A stretch of 64,000 nucleotides of DNA from Hemicentrotus pulcherrimus (GCA_003118195.1 BEXV01000736.1:45880-109879); one strand, 5' to 3'. Positions 44,666 to 55,560 are shown, counted from the first letter of the stretch. Notes: generated by a model from the sequence alone, not told the origin. Made by a program: numbers and translations.

Positions 44666-45631
44666 TGTTTTTGTCAAAAGATGCAGCTTTTTTTTTTGTG
44701 TAAGAACAGGACGTCTTTATTTTGATGTATTGAACTGTATATAAATATATTTGAAATATGAAAATGGGCAAAATAGGTTTTACTTGAATCTTGTTTTCTG
44801 ATATCCAGAATCATACCAAACCCGATTCGATAATAGGATATTTTTTTTGCTGACTCTTTGATAAAAAGCTTGTATTTTACTCTATCTAATACAGCTTCAT
44901 AACGAGTTTCCACACTATGAGAGAGGTAACATATCCATTATAAACCAGATGTCGACGACCTTACAATTTTTGAGTACAGACTTGGAATAAGAAGAATCGA
45001 CTTTATTAACGATAAGGTAAATTAGAAATTAGATAAAATGAGACGGTTTTGACGGGTTAATAACAGATCATAATACCACCGCTCTGGTGGATTTCATAGA
45101 CGTAAACAGTATTATATTGTTGCCAAGGTAACTCTTATATTCTTTGTTTTCATCAGACAAATGTAATACTTTAAGATCTACCAGAATATTAATTTCTCCT
45201 TAGGACTAATCTGTTTTTATTCCATACTCCTTGAGACTAAGAAAATGTACTTTATACAGTCAAAGGAAGAGGCCTCGAAAGGAAGGCCTTGTTTGTTTTA
45301 CATATATAATATTCTTAGAATGATAAAGTCACAATCTTAGACGCATGGAATTAGATTTAGTTTAATAGCAACTTGTTAGATGAATCGAGAATTACCATAT
45401 AAGTCGTTCTCGTATTAAGTGTAAACTGAAAAAGCGAGTTTGTAACATTTGCAAACTAGTATTAGAGGGCTTGTCCAACTGAAGGGGCCTCCAAATAAAT
45501 GACATATTGATGAAAAAGGAATTAATGCATGTCTGCTAAGAAAAGGGGGCACTCATGTGATAGTAGTTATTTAATTGCAGAGCTGTTCCTTAATATATAT
45601 ATATTACACTGCACAGCTTTGTTTAGAGAAG
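44666..45631. other. AT-rich non-coding stretch
   Basis: Contains the X-box at 45119. A - strand acceptor-like CTCGCTTTTTCAG near 45427 is followed by only 22 open codons. Confidence 0.35.
45119..45132 (+). promoter_or_regulatory. Consensus RFX X-box
   Basis: GTTGCCAAGGTAAC matches GTNRCC(N0-3)RGYAAC in full, with a 2-base spacer. RFX factors bind such sites at ciliary and neuronal genes. No promoter is evident beside it, so it may be an enhancer element or chance. Confidence 0.35.
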
Positions 45632-45790
45632 CAATAGCTTAGGGATAGAGCAGTGGTCTAGTAACCGTCAGGTCTCAGATTCGATACCATGTCGACGCGC
45701 TATTCCCCTTTGGTAAGGCATTTATCCTTATTACCAAATCTTCGAAGAGGCGTAAGCCGTCGGTCCCTTGGTTACTTACTTACAAGGAAT
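45632..45790 (+). mobile_element. tRNA-derived SINE, 5' part
   Basis: ATAGCTTAGGGATAGAGCAG (box A region) and GGTCTCAGATTCGATACC (box B) give a tRNA-like head of normal spacing, followed by CCTTTGGTAAGGCATTTATC and a body with GCCGTCGGTCCCTTGG. No (ATT)n tail is seen. The head differs from those at 1035 and 48066, so this is a third family. Confidence 0.7.
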
Positions 45791-47408
45791 TAACATGTTT
45801 CAAGTATTTAAACAAAAATCTGTTTTACAGTCCTTTTATGGTAAAAGCGCATGTAAATAAATTCGGCTTGTTATAAGCATCGATTCTTCGAATTCAAATA
45901 ATCAACTTTGTTCAAAATTTTTAATGAAATGCATCGTAGGAGAAATTTTTATTATCATTTGTACGTGGCGCTTTTCACGCAAAAATTCTTAAGAATAGAA
46001 CGCTACCAGGTAGCGATGTTCACTAACAAGCTGAACGATAACTACCTGTTGCTTCTCCATTGATTACTAGATTTCTAAAAGTAATGTCGCACATTCTTAA
46101 CCCTACTGTCTCTTTTTGATTAAGAACTTTCAATTTAAATCAAAAAGGTTTCTTGATCTTATGTTCACATCGGCATACGAAGGATTATTTTGATTCAATT
46201 TGTGTTGTCCTCTTGGTGTACACCAGAATGTCTAACAGCATCACTCATCGGGTTTCCTACTATATATACTAATGCAGTCACACATCCGCAATACCTTCAA
46301 TCAAATGATTAACTTTGGAGTACGTGAACTAATTTCACTTGAATAAATTTACTTTTCAGGCAGCGAGGACGTTGACTAAGATTGGAATTTAATCCACACA
46401 CAGACATTTGAGAGTAACTAACAGACATTCAAAAAATGAAGCTCCATACAATTCTTTTCGATTTGTATATCTTTGATGGTGAAATAAAGTGTTTCAAGCA
46501 TAATTGGTTTCATTGTCATCAATACAAGGCTGTACTATTTTTTTGTTTTATCCCTTTGGGAATTCTTTCTAAGATACACAATTCTTCACAACAATGAAAA
46601 TTGTGTTTTCTTCGGATAATACTAAGACCACAATCAAATCAAATACTGAAATTGACTAACAAGTTGGATTGGAAGGATTGAGATTCCCCGTTATCTAATT
46701 TGTTTTAAACTCTCTTGGGATTTGCTCCGTTCTAATTTAATTCGTTAACATGATAATGTTTCACTCCGTTAACGTCTTAACTTTACCAAAGAGATACCTC
46801 CTTGACTACACGTGGCTCTAGAATACCTTCTTCCTGCGCAGTTTGGTCATGATTTATAGAGTGCAGTTAATGTACTGAGAAAATTGGATTAAAAGAAATC
46901 AATCTTGTTCGCCGCGGTTGTCTTGTCGAAGCAACTCGTCGTGAAAGTGATATTCTTCATTAAAGATTTACAGAAACCATGATCAATATGAATTAGGATC
47001 GGAAACAATGTAGCATGAAGCTATCAGGATTTCTGAGAATCAACAGGGCGTCAAAAAATGAAAGCAAATTTGACAAATTCTACTTGGAACGTATCGCACA
47101 TCATAAGAATAGAGCACGTACGGGACGTGCAATATTAATATTTTTAAAATCAATTGACCATCCCACACAAAACGTTTAACTATAAACGTTCACATCACAA
47201 AACTAACACTTTACAAAGTAAATATATTTACACAAGGCTATAACCGGAAAGTCCTTGCGATTTCTCGTTATATATTAAAAAAAAAGACTGAATGTCAATA
47301 ACACCAATTTTCATAGTGTCATCTGTTAAAAGCAAGAAGGGGATTAGATTGAACATACCATGTATACCTTCAAACCCTTCTGATTCTCAGTAGACACAAA
47401 ATACTTAC
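45791..47408. other. AT-rich non-coding stretch
   Basis: An acceptor-like AATTTACTTTTCAG ends near 46359 but is followed by only about 10 open codons. GCTACCAGGTAGC near 46003 and GCACGTACGGGACGTGC near 47115 are short palindromes. Confidence 0.35.
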
Positions 47409-47556
47409 ATTTGAATTGATTCAAGTAAGCAAGTATAAAGCTAAGTAAAGCGAAACAAAGGAAAGAAGACAAAATGAAACAATCGCGTATTTGATCAAGC
47501 ACCGGAGACGTATTCCGTCCTCGATCCGGAGTAGAAGAAAATTGCCGGTTGAACAT
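47409..47556 (-). CDS. Candidate first coding exon, type II signal-anchor protein
   Basis: On the - strand an ATG at 47556 opens 49 codons ending at a consensus donor, AAAT|GTAAGTAT, at 47409/47408 (phase 1). Residues 1-25 are polar and Arg-rich (MFNRQFSSTPDRGRNTSPVL...), then residues 27-45 form one hydrophobic segment (FILSSFLCFALLSFILAYL), then NQFK. A short cytoplasmic tail followed by a single membrane anchor is the start of many Golgi glycosyltransferases and sulfotransferases, but nothing beyond the topology supports that choice. If unspliced, the frame runs to 47344 for 70 residues. GC content rises over the first half of the exon. ATTGG and GATAAAAAGG lie upstream of the ATG as weak promoter-like elements. 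No downstream exon was found to the left. Confidence 0.4.
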
Positions 47557-48065
47557 TCAGCGACCTTTTTATCCTATCATCGTTACGTCCGAAACCAATA
47601 CTTCAAATAGGACAGGACTTTGACTAAAATGTGCTAACATGTGTATCATATAGTAATTGTAATTTGAAAAAAAACAAAGCTGTAGGAGTCACGAAGCCTA
47701 CATTCGTAATATGCTTAATAAGTAAATAATGAATTGATGGAAGTTTATTAGCATTTACAACGTATTAACGCTCATTTTGGATACATTGTACGCTTTTATT
47801 TTTTTCATATAGCTGGCTGGGTCTGGTAGGAACATTTATTCATGATAACCATTTAAAATATTAATGTCCAATTACATGTCGGTATGATGAAAATGCGTTA
47901 TTTCTGCTCGTCTGACTTCACGGTGCATTCAGATCACGACGCCATGTGGTATTGGCATAAAATCACAACCGTGTCTACGTCTCGCACTAATGAGTACGTG
48001 AGCGTATTAAAGCAACAATAGAGATAACGATTTCAATCAAAACCGATACATTGGGCTTAAAGGGG
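47557..48065. other. Possible promoter region of the - strand exon
   Basis: Apart from the CCAAT-like and TATA-like bases within 60 bases of 47556 I see nothing specific. Confidence 0.2.
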
Positions 48066-48300
48066 GGAAACTAGACATACGGACCGTAAACCACAAGGTG
48101 CGGGGTTCGTATCCCTGTCGTAGCACTTCTTCTATGGCAAGACATTAATCTACACTTGCCACACTCTACCCATGTGAGGTAAATCGGTACCTGTCAGGAA
48201 AAAGATCCTTGAAATAACGAGCGCTGTGATGGCAGCCTTGCGAAAGCCATGGAGCGCCTGTAGTGGCAGTGTGCCCGGGCATGAGCGCCATACAAGACCC
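48066..48300 (+). mobile_element. tRNA-derived SINE, second family
   Basis: A tRNA-like head includes GGTGCGGGGTTCGTATCCCTG (box B); box A is decayed. The body reads GACATTAATCTACACTTGCC, GGTAAATCGGTACCTGTCAG, AAGATCCTTGAAATAACGAG and GGCATGAGCGCCATACAAGA. It matches 36145-36303 in order and, near the head, 44520-44665. The (TTA)n tail is replaced by a C run. Confidence 0.75.
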
Positions 48301-49004
48301 CCCAAATTCTTAAACTACTTCATACACGAATTTAAAATTTTCAGGCTACCGATTAATGCATTTAAGATGGAGTTCCTGCATCACTTTCTTTAATGATTAA
48401 TCTTAAGTGTGAACTTTCTCAATATTCTTTGTACGTACGAAGAACAAGAAATTGAAAATTAAGGTTATTCTTACAAACTGAAATTTAAATACTGAGAAAG
48501 ATCGCAAAATATACCTTTCCTTTACCGAAACTCAATATTCTCTTTAAATGGTATTTATGTGTCAGACGTATGTTATGTGAACCCTAAATGGCGATCTAGA
48601 TAGCCACAGGCCATTAGAAACAAGTCATGAAACTAGCTATTACTCAAGCAAATGCTAAAAAGCGAGAACATTAATCATGATTGTGTGACGAGGCACTGCT
48701 GCATTGTGGAGAACTAGGACGGTGGTACAACTGCGGAGAACCAGAAGGGCATTGCATCATATTCTTTTACACAGGAATAACTCCCTTCTGGCGCTCAATA
48801 AACGGGATGTAGTCCAAAACAAACTAAATATAGCCTCCCTCAATCTTCGCACGCGCTTCAAGGCGTGGTGTGGTCAAACCGCTCTTAAATGTAAAAAAAA
48901 TACGTGTTTCTTTTCTAATTATTAATTTACGTGAAAAAAGGGCCCCCATGACGAGAACAGCCCATTAGAGCTTTACTCTAGTAGTTACAGTTTAATAGGG
49001 TGTT
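48301..49004. other. Non-coding stretch
   Basis: A 73-codon + frame at 48704-48925 is basic and without splice support. Nothing else is seen. Confidence 0.35.
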
Positions 49005-49332
49005 AGCCCATCAAATTCACACTCGATCCACTCGGCAATATGAACATGACTGACAAAAAAGGCGGACAAAATATACAGTTCCTCAGATAGACAAAGGAAC
49101 ATCCCTTCTCTGCTATTATGTAAAAAATATGTAGAACAGGTGTCACATGCATATTCACCTGTTCTACACATTTTTACATAATAGCAGTAAAGGGATGTTC
49201 CTTTATCTAACCAAGGAACTGTATATTTTGTCCGCTTTCTTTGTCATGTTCATAGTGCGGGTTTAACAAAGTAATTTACATCATTTTGTGCCGTGTGCAA
49301 AGGTGCTAGGCAGAGTGTGAATTTGATGAGCA
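49005..49332. mobile_element. Foldback palindrome (328 bp)
   Basis: Left arm 49005-49142 and right arm 49156-49332 are inverted copies around the loop TCACATGCATATT. Inner arms (GTAGAACAGGTG, TGCTATTATGTAAAAA, GGAACATCCCT) are nearly perfect for about 100 bases, to TATGAACATGACTGACAAA. The right arm then has an insertion of about 50 bases before the outermost TCAAATTCACACTC pairing resumes. No coding capacity in the arms. Confidence 0.85.
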
Positions 49333-49573
49333 AATTTTCAAATGGAGTGTTTTCCTCATGCAAAAAAGAAAACAAAAAGAGGGAAAGAGTAAATACAAAC
49401 TCATTGAAATTATCGAACAAATGCTTGGCGATGAAAATAAGAATCCTTCGGTGATATTTTTGTTATTGGCAGTTGCTAAGCTAATGACAGTTTTCATGGA
49501 TACGTACAAATTGTCGAACAAAATTTTTGCAACAGTATACAATACTTCAGCCCCAGGGACTTCAGCAACTTAA
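49303..49573 (+). other. Unrecognised frame leaving the foldback arm
   Basis: From 49310 to a TAA at 49571 one frame is open for about 87 codons, starting in the outer right arm (AECEFDEQIFKWSVFLMQKR). The first ATG-based product (49358) has 71 residues, a basic start, KYKLIEIIEQMLGDENKN, then a hydrophobic segment (VIFLLLAVAKLMTVF). It may be a remnant of the protein coded by a larger parent of the foldback element, or chance. Confidence 0.2.
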
Positions 49574-49724
49574 TAAATGTTTTCAATGGATTCTGGTAAT
49601 ACACAGAGCAGTAAATAGCTTTAATTGCATGCTAAAACATTAACAAATAAATTATTTTCCATGGTTCTCGTAAATGTAGGAAATTGATTATGCTTAACAT
49701 GAAAATAGATCTTTTCTAATCGGT

Positions 49725-49800
49725 TTTTGCTCGGTTTGGTGTCGGTCTCGTCGGTGTTAATGAGTCGGTTTGGAATTGGTCTGGAGTCGCCGATTTTGAC
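49725..49800 (+). repeat. GTCGGTTTGG repeat, second site
   Basis: CGGTTTGGTGTCGGTCTCGT, GAGTCGGTTTGGAATTGG and TCTGGAGTCGCC are related to the units at 5590-5640. Confidence 0.45.
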
Positions 49801-49815
49801 CGAGGTATGAAACAC

Positions 49816-51570
49816 CTCCAGCTGTTATGTCAATTATTTGTCCCTCCAAACGACTGTTAATCTGCCCGTCACCTTTATCCACTGCCTGGAGACTGGAGTC
49901 TGTTCTTTGGCATTATGTTGCTAATATATTTTGTTGGCCTGAAGATAGACATAAAACCACTTACGCCCTGCAATTAAGGAGTATGATAAACCGTAGTCAC
50001 CGAGGGACGAGGAAGGGTGACATATGAAGTGCCACTTGATTACTGGAATTCATCCAAAGCACTCGAGCTGTTTCCTGGAAACTCATGGTCTGATCTCCCA
50101 CCTGCCGTTTGTTCATGGCACACTAGACCTAGAGCAGATTGTTTTTATTTTATTTTAAAAGTGTATAATATGCCTTTTACCTTTTAATTGGGGGGGGGGG
50201 TGGCTTCTTTGAAAGCTTTAATATGTGGGCCATCATTGATGGTTTTTAACCAAATAAAATATTCGTAACTAGTATTCATCACATTAATTGTCTATTTACA
50301 GATTATGGTGGGGTGGGGACAGAGTTGCTAGTTCAACCCCTCGTTGTCTTCTTTAAAAAATAGTTTATCCGAAGGGCTAGTTAGTTTTTAGTTGAGGACC
50401 GGTCTCTTTTATAATTGAATGGGCAAGTTATTCGAGGCAGAGTAGACTGGTGGGCGTAATAAAATGGTAGCGTTAGACCTGGTTCTAGTCTGATTCAATT
50501 GAGCTAGTCCATTCCACCGACGCTTCACGAAACTTGGTTTATAGATCTGACTTTGATAAACTATTCCACAATATACAGTGTGTACACCGTCAGAAAGGAA
50601 AGTAAAAGGTCATGAAGATTTAATTGGAATGCAACTTTGTTCGTATGAGTTGACACAATGATCAATAATCATAACATGAATGTTTTGACAGTATACAAAT
50701 GTTATTACTTTTTTTGTATATATACATTTTTGACCAGTTTCAATTTGATGGAGATGATGGATAGCTTCGCGTATAACGTATGAAATAGGTCCTGTCAATA
50801 TATAGAAGAGGCCATTTTTAAATCTTATACGAAGATCAGGATATATACATTTCAAAAGGGAATTCAGCGACCACTCTTGAGGCATAACAAGTCCAATTTA
50901 CTTTTCCCTGTTTAAATGATTCGAAAATTTGCAACGGCATTTGTTGTCATTAGTTTTTGCTAAACACAGAAACTCTTGGCCTCAATTTGCAGACGCAATA
51001 CTATTTATGTATATTGTACACTACTTGTTTCTAGACCTATCCTTAAAACTTCAGCTGATCTATCACCTGTAGTTCAAGCTTAAACCCTTGACATAAATAG
51101 TTGTGATTTTGAGAGACAGCTAAAGAATTTTCCTACCGAATAGCCCAGCTGGAAACACTGTATAAATCAACTGGTCACCGAAATAGAATCTGATATTTAT
51201 TTGGAGAGAAACACTCTTGAAAACAAGCAGGGTTTGCATGGCTAGGAGATTACGATGCAGCAATCCGATGTTCCTTAATTGAAATCCCACCCGGGGAATA
51301 GAAATCCTAAGCTCTTATTTTGTTTAAGATGATTTCAACTCAAAACTGTACACAGCACAGATACTGCTATATAAAGAACGTCTGTACCTGCCAAATGAGC
51401 ATAGTGTAAGCCTTCATGACGGTGAAAGTAGAGCGTTCATTAATATTTTTTTGGTTTTGTTTACTAGTCGGGTGCGTCATTGACACAACAATGGTCTAAA
51501 AATAACAAAGGTAACGAGCCCCTTTCTTCAGTGATTCCAAATCTCCTAATGCTTATCATTCCATTTGTAG
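49816..51570. other. AT-rich, probably intronic
   Basis: If the terminal exon at 51571 is real this is intron. A 91-codon - frame at 50610-50885 (MPQEWSLNSLLKCIYPDLRI...) has no motif or splice context. A G10 run lies near 50191. Confidence 0.35.
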
Positions 51571-51789
51571 ACGGTGAACAAATTGGATCAATTTTGCGAG
51601 TCAATATGGGGTTCAATTTCTAGCAGGCATTCATCAATGTCACACAACACGGAAAACGGACACCCGTGCCTGTCAGAAAGTCCCGAAGCGATCACTTTGC
51701 CAATGAGAAATGACGGTTTTCGTCCCAAAACGGGAAATCTACCCCCGGCTTCGTATGACATTTATGAAGGAAAGATCCTTACGTTATGA
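51571..51789 (+). CDS. Candidate terminal coding exon, unrecognised gene
   Basis: A good acceptor (TTATCATTCCATTTGTAG) ends at 51570. From 51571 the phase-0 frame is open for 72 codons to a TGA at 51787-51789. It starts TVNKLDQFCESIWGSISSRH and ends in a Pro- and Gly-containing tail, YDIYEGKILTL. GC content and codon use are clearly more coding-like than the flanks, and an AATAAA lies 114 bases past the stop with GT-rich sequence beyond. The first residues are amphipathic; the rest is Ser/Asn/Pro-rich and probably disordered. The phase-0 start fits the phase-0 end of the exon at 6505-6701. I recognise no family. Intervening exons may exist that I could not identify. Confidence 0.45.
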   Translation, partial: TVNKLDQFCESIWGSISSRHSSMSHNTENGHPCLSESPEAITLPMRNDGFRPKTGNLPPASYDIYEGKILTL

Positions 51790-51930
51790 AGGATCGCGTG
51801 TTTACCATCATTGAGAAAAAGAATGCGCTGTTTACCCCCTAACATGGAGATAAGAAAAAGCACAATCGATTCAAGTTTTCCATCATGAAAGCCCTGGCTC
51901 GTAATAAATCAGGAGCCGCCAAACAAAATT
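51790..51930 (+). other. Candidate 3' UTR with AATAAA signal
   Basis: AATAAA at 51903-51908 follows the stop at a normal distance. TGTGTGCATGCTCTG at about 51952 would serve as a GT-rich downstream element, though it is somewhat far. Confidence 0.35.
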
Positions 51931-52986
51931 CAAACCTGACATAAGTACACCTGTGTGCATGCTCTGAGCAATCTAATCATTTTGTCAACTAAGCATGATA
52001 ATGCAAGTTTTAGAAGAAAGCATTACACCCATGGAGAAAGGCATAGCGTTTATCATTTAAGAGATTACAGGTTTACGCTGAAATTAGCATAATTATTCAG
52101 AAACTGCACGAACAAATGCTTAACCCGAGGAATTATTCATACTCGCAAATGGCCTAACTCTTTGGGTTGTTGATCCCCTTTGATCTGGGTCCAGTGTTGC
52201 CATGGAAACTAATCTTTCTCTCTTCAATTATAGAAATGAAAATGATCCAATCTCGTTAGGTCTTCGCTTTACAAAAAGAACCTTTAAAGAAGCCTTTAAT
52301 CTGTGTGCACACACAAATTTTCAATTGCGCGATGCTAAACGGGAGTTTTAAGTACCTGTAAAAAGAGCTTTCCAAGCTATCGTCGTTATTGTTGCTTTTG
52401 CTGTACCATGTCTTCAGAACCGGAAGGGCGTTAAGTGTATTGAAACATGATTTAACGACCTCCTAGCTCCAAACAGAAGGTATTCCTTGATTAACTGCAG
52501 CTTTGTTTTATAAACTAAATTTTCTTAGAAATACATGCAGTTTTTTTTATGCAGCTTTTATATCACCTGTAAACCAGCTGCATTTTACTTGAAAAATTCA
52601 TTTCAAACCTCTATTCCGTTTAAATTATGCAAATATCCTACGTGGATAATAAGACAAACAATGTCCAAAAAGTATGGCGGAAGGATTTTTCTGCTCCTAA
52701 TATCAATTTACATTCGATTTTGCAAACATCAAGGTGGTTTTAATGCACAAAAGCATGAAGAAGAGAAAATGTGATGTGAAATCATAATACATATCCATTA
52801 TTGGCACAAATCCGCTTCGCTTCATGAATGAGGCCTAATGGATCTTCGTTTACATATTAAAATAAATTTCATGTATAAAGGAGAAGAACACCCACAATAC
52901 ATCTGAGATTACAGAGATAATGGTTTGCTCTCTCAATGCTTACATACACGTCCATGAGAAACCGTTTCAAGGGTATAGGGGAGTTC
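51931..52986. other. Non-coding stretch
   Basis: GTTGCCATGGAAAC at 52196-52209 is X-box-like (one mismatch). A - strand acceptor (CTTTTTCTTCTGTAG) ending at 52991 and a GTAAGC donor at 52943 bracket 47 open bases; this is too short to weigh. The 79-codon frame at 52535 is AT-driven. Confidence 0.3.
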
Positions 52987-53029
52987 TCATCTACAGAAGA
53001 AAAAGAAAAAGCAAAATTTAGAAGTCGAT

Positions 53030-53335
53030 TTTTGCATCGCGATCCAAAAATCGTTTTTTTGATGTTGTTTTTGCGTGTTTGGACATAATAATTTCACTAA
53101 TCTTCTTGATTCGCATCGCGATCCAATTCGCAGTATATCTGTCTTGTGAAGTTGTGATATTTCAAAAGTCGCCCTCAATTGACATGTGTGAACGGTCGCC
53201 CCCAAAAATAATCTTTGCATCGCGATCCAATTCGAACTAAATTGACATGAGTGAACGGTCGCCCCCCCCCAAGAAAAAGAAGAAGATCTTTGCATAGCGA
53301 TCCAAATCGCACTAATTGTTATTTGTGAACGGGCC
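53030..53335. repeat. Tandem repeat on GCATCGCGATCC, about 4 units
   Basis: TTTGCATCGCGATCCAA-type cores occur near 53033, 53114, 53216 and 53292 with spacings of about 75-100 bases. The second to fourth units also share TTGACATGTGTGAACGGTCG or a diverged form. The core holds the 8-base palindrome ATCGCGAT. The 102-codon - frame across it reflects the repeat, not a gene. Confidence 0.75.
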
Positions 53336-53941
53336 TAATGTATATAATTATGAGGTGCAAGAGAATAATTTGTATTGGAAGGCTTTGAAATTGTAAAGGT
53401 GTCAAATCTTTGACTCTTGCTGAAATCGCATACAGTGTAAAGCATTGCGCAATAATGGGTATTTTTGTGGGGGCAGGGGGGGGGGAACTAAAGAGAATAT
53501 TTAGCATAGATAGTGCGAGCAACAAGTGGGTCAGAGGATTCACATGATTGATGTACAAACCCGCTCCCACACACGACTTCTCAAAGTTCATCTCTATGTA
53601 AGGAATATTCCACATTGTAGATTTTTGTTAAGGTTATATTGTTTAGGTTGCATTTATAAAGATAATATACACTTGTTCCTGTTTATCATTATACTTTTTT
53701 TCCACAAAATAATCTCACTCATTACTTATTTATTTGCATAAATCATTGTCATTTTCTATGCGCATATTTGAAGAAGAAAAACGTGAACAAGTGACAAAAT
53801 AGTGAATAGTAAACATATTGTTTAATGCACGATTTTAAAGGAGAGTAGCTAACAATCAGGAAAAGAGAACTTCAAGGTTTACAGCCCACGTAAGCAACTA
53901 TTTCTTGATCAACAATGACTAATATCGGATACTTTAATTAA
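53336..53941. other. AT-rich non-coding stretch
   Basis: A G12 run lies near 53470. No supported exon. Confidence 0.35.
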
Positions 53942-54196
53942 ATGAATCCGCCAATTATGCGCCAAATATCACTTTTGACCGCAGCGCATTCTAAACTTCC
54001 CCCTCCAACAGATTGTCAAGTCTCATTAAATGATGCATGCAATTATGACCGTGATTATAGACAGAGAAGAGGCACAAGTCATGTACGAGTTAGGACAGCT
54101 GAGAGAGTTATAGAAAAGATAGGAAGAAAAAATCGAGGAAAACGAGACGAAATTGAAAGTAAAGTAGGTAAAATAAAGAAATCGAAAGTTAATTAA
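53942..54196 (+). other. Unrecognised 84-codon basic ATG frame
   Basis: Starts MNPPIMRQISLLTAAHSKLP; the second half is strongly basic (Arg/Lys) from GA-rich sequence and ends at a TAA. No splice sites or motif. Confidence 0.15.
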
Positions 54197-54199
54197 CAC

Positions 54200-54385
54200 A
54201 TACCCAAATACGCACGTACCCTACTTATTCCTTCCCTTTCTTCATGTTAGTTCATCTTTCTCCTTCTCGTTTGTTATTGTCCATCCTTTTCTCTCCCTTT
54301 TTCCCTCTCTGTCCTTGCACTAAAATTGTTATTGTTTCCTTTTTTCATTCTTGAATACAATTTTGATTTTTGATTTTTTTTTGTT
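54200..54385 (+). mobile_element. Possible LINE 3' tail
   Basis: CTTGAATACAATTTTGATTTTTGATTTTT looks like a retrotransposon tail. The pyrimidine-rich sequence before it is not diagnostic. Confidence 0.3.
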
Positions 54386-54659
54386 TTGTTCATAAAGGTG
54401 TAGCTTCACTCGTAAGCTCTGCTTCTATAGGTTTCTCCACTTTTCACATATTAAGATGTTATTAAGAATGATTATAGTTTTCTACAATTCTTCGATGATT
54501 AAGCAATGTATATGTTCGCTAAATAAGTATGTATACCATTTAATAATTTCAACATTACTAATTTAGCGATTTTAGTAATACACTGCCTCGTTTGATTTGT
54601 TTATTATATTTGTAATACAGTATGATAAAGTGGAACAAATTTGAACCATTGAAAAAGAA
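54386..54659. other. AT-rich non-coding stretch
   Basis: Nothing supportable. Confidence 0.4.
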
Positions 54660-54737
54660 AAGTATTAAATGAGAGAGATATAGGGAGGAGGGGATAGATG
54701 GTGGTCAGAAGGAAAGAAAAAGAGACAGAGAGAAGAT

Positions 54738-54780
<43 letters not shown>

Positions 54781-54830
54781 GAGATGACAGATAGGGCAAG
54801 AGATTGAGAGAGAAAGAAAGATAGTAAATT
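54660..54830 (+). repeat. (GA)n microsatellite
   Basis: Pure GAGAGA over about 54749-54775 with imperfect flanks. The 112-codon - frame through it is a Ser/Leu product of the repeat. Confidence 0.9.
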
Positions 54831-55560
54831 CATTGCTGTGTTTCATTGCAAATTGCACAGCGGTTTCGTCGCATTCAGATAGGTAAAATGTACACAAAAT
54901 CAAGCGGGATTCCAGCTTTTTCCAATCAATTTTGAGAATCAAATTTGACCGCGGTCGCGTCCTCTTCTTTAATCTAACTGATTCTACTCATATTGATTTT
55001 TAATGTTACAACAATATTTCCCAAATATTGAATATTGCATTGCAGGGACAAAAACAGTTTTCAGCATCCTCGTCATAACAAATATATATTTCGTCTTTGA
55101 AATATTAAATATGAAGTCATGGAACGTCGGGTATCAAAGACGAAAGTAAAGAATGTAAAACGTCATAAATGACATCATACATATCCTGTTCTTTTGTTAC
55201 GAAAGTAACATGACAACATCAACCGGGAATTATTGACGCGTTATTTGCCTTGTTTCTACAAACTGGTATGCCATGTATACATGTATTGATCATGGACACA
55301 GTAGTCTGACTTACTTTAACTATTACTGTTTTCAATTTGTATGAGTGTGTTATTGTTTTTGTTGGAGAAGCAGCATCGCTATGTTTTTTTTAATCAAATT
55401 TTTTGAATTTGACATTGGAGATGCGCTAATGCTCTTGTTAGAACCCACCGTGTGTGTTCCGGTTCGTGCGTGTCGGTAGGTAGGCCATTTTTAAAGATTC
55501 GATCATTCGTGGGTGGCTTGCACCCTCCTTACCGAACATATTCCCTGCAATTATCCCTAA
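54831..55560. other. AT-rich non-coding stretch
   Basis: No feature beyond scattered AT-rich sequence. Confidence 0.4.

Noticed and set aside
50610..50885. A - strand frame with a stretch that at first looked histone-fold-like (VIREAIHHL)
   Set aside because: Only a few residues match; no histone-fold pattern beyond that.
52944..52990. A - strand 47-base exon with a strong acceptor and GTAAGC donor
   Set aside because: Only 15 codons; the acceptor tract is part of a purine-rich run beside the tandem repeat.
53319..53615. A 98-codon - frame
   Set aside because: It crosses a G-run and AT-rich sequence and has no splice support or motif.
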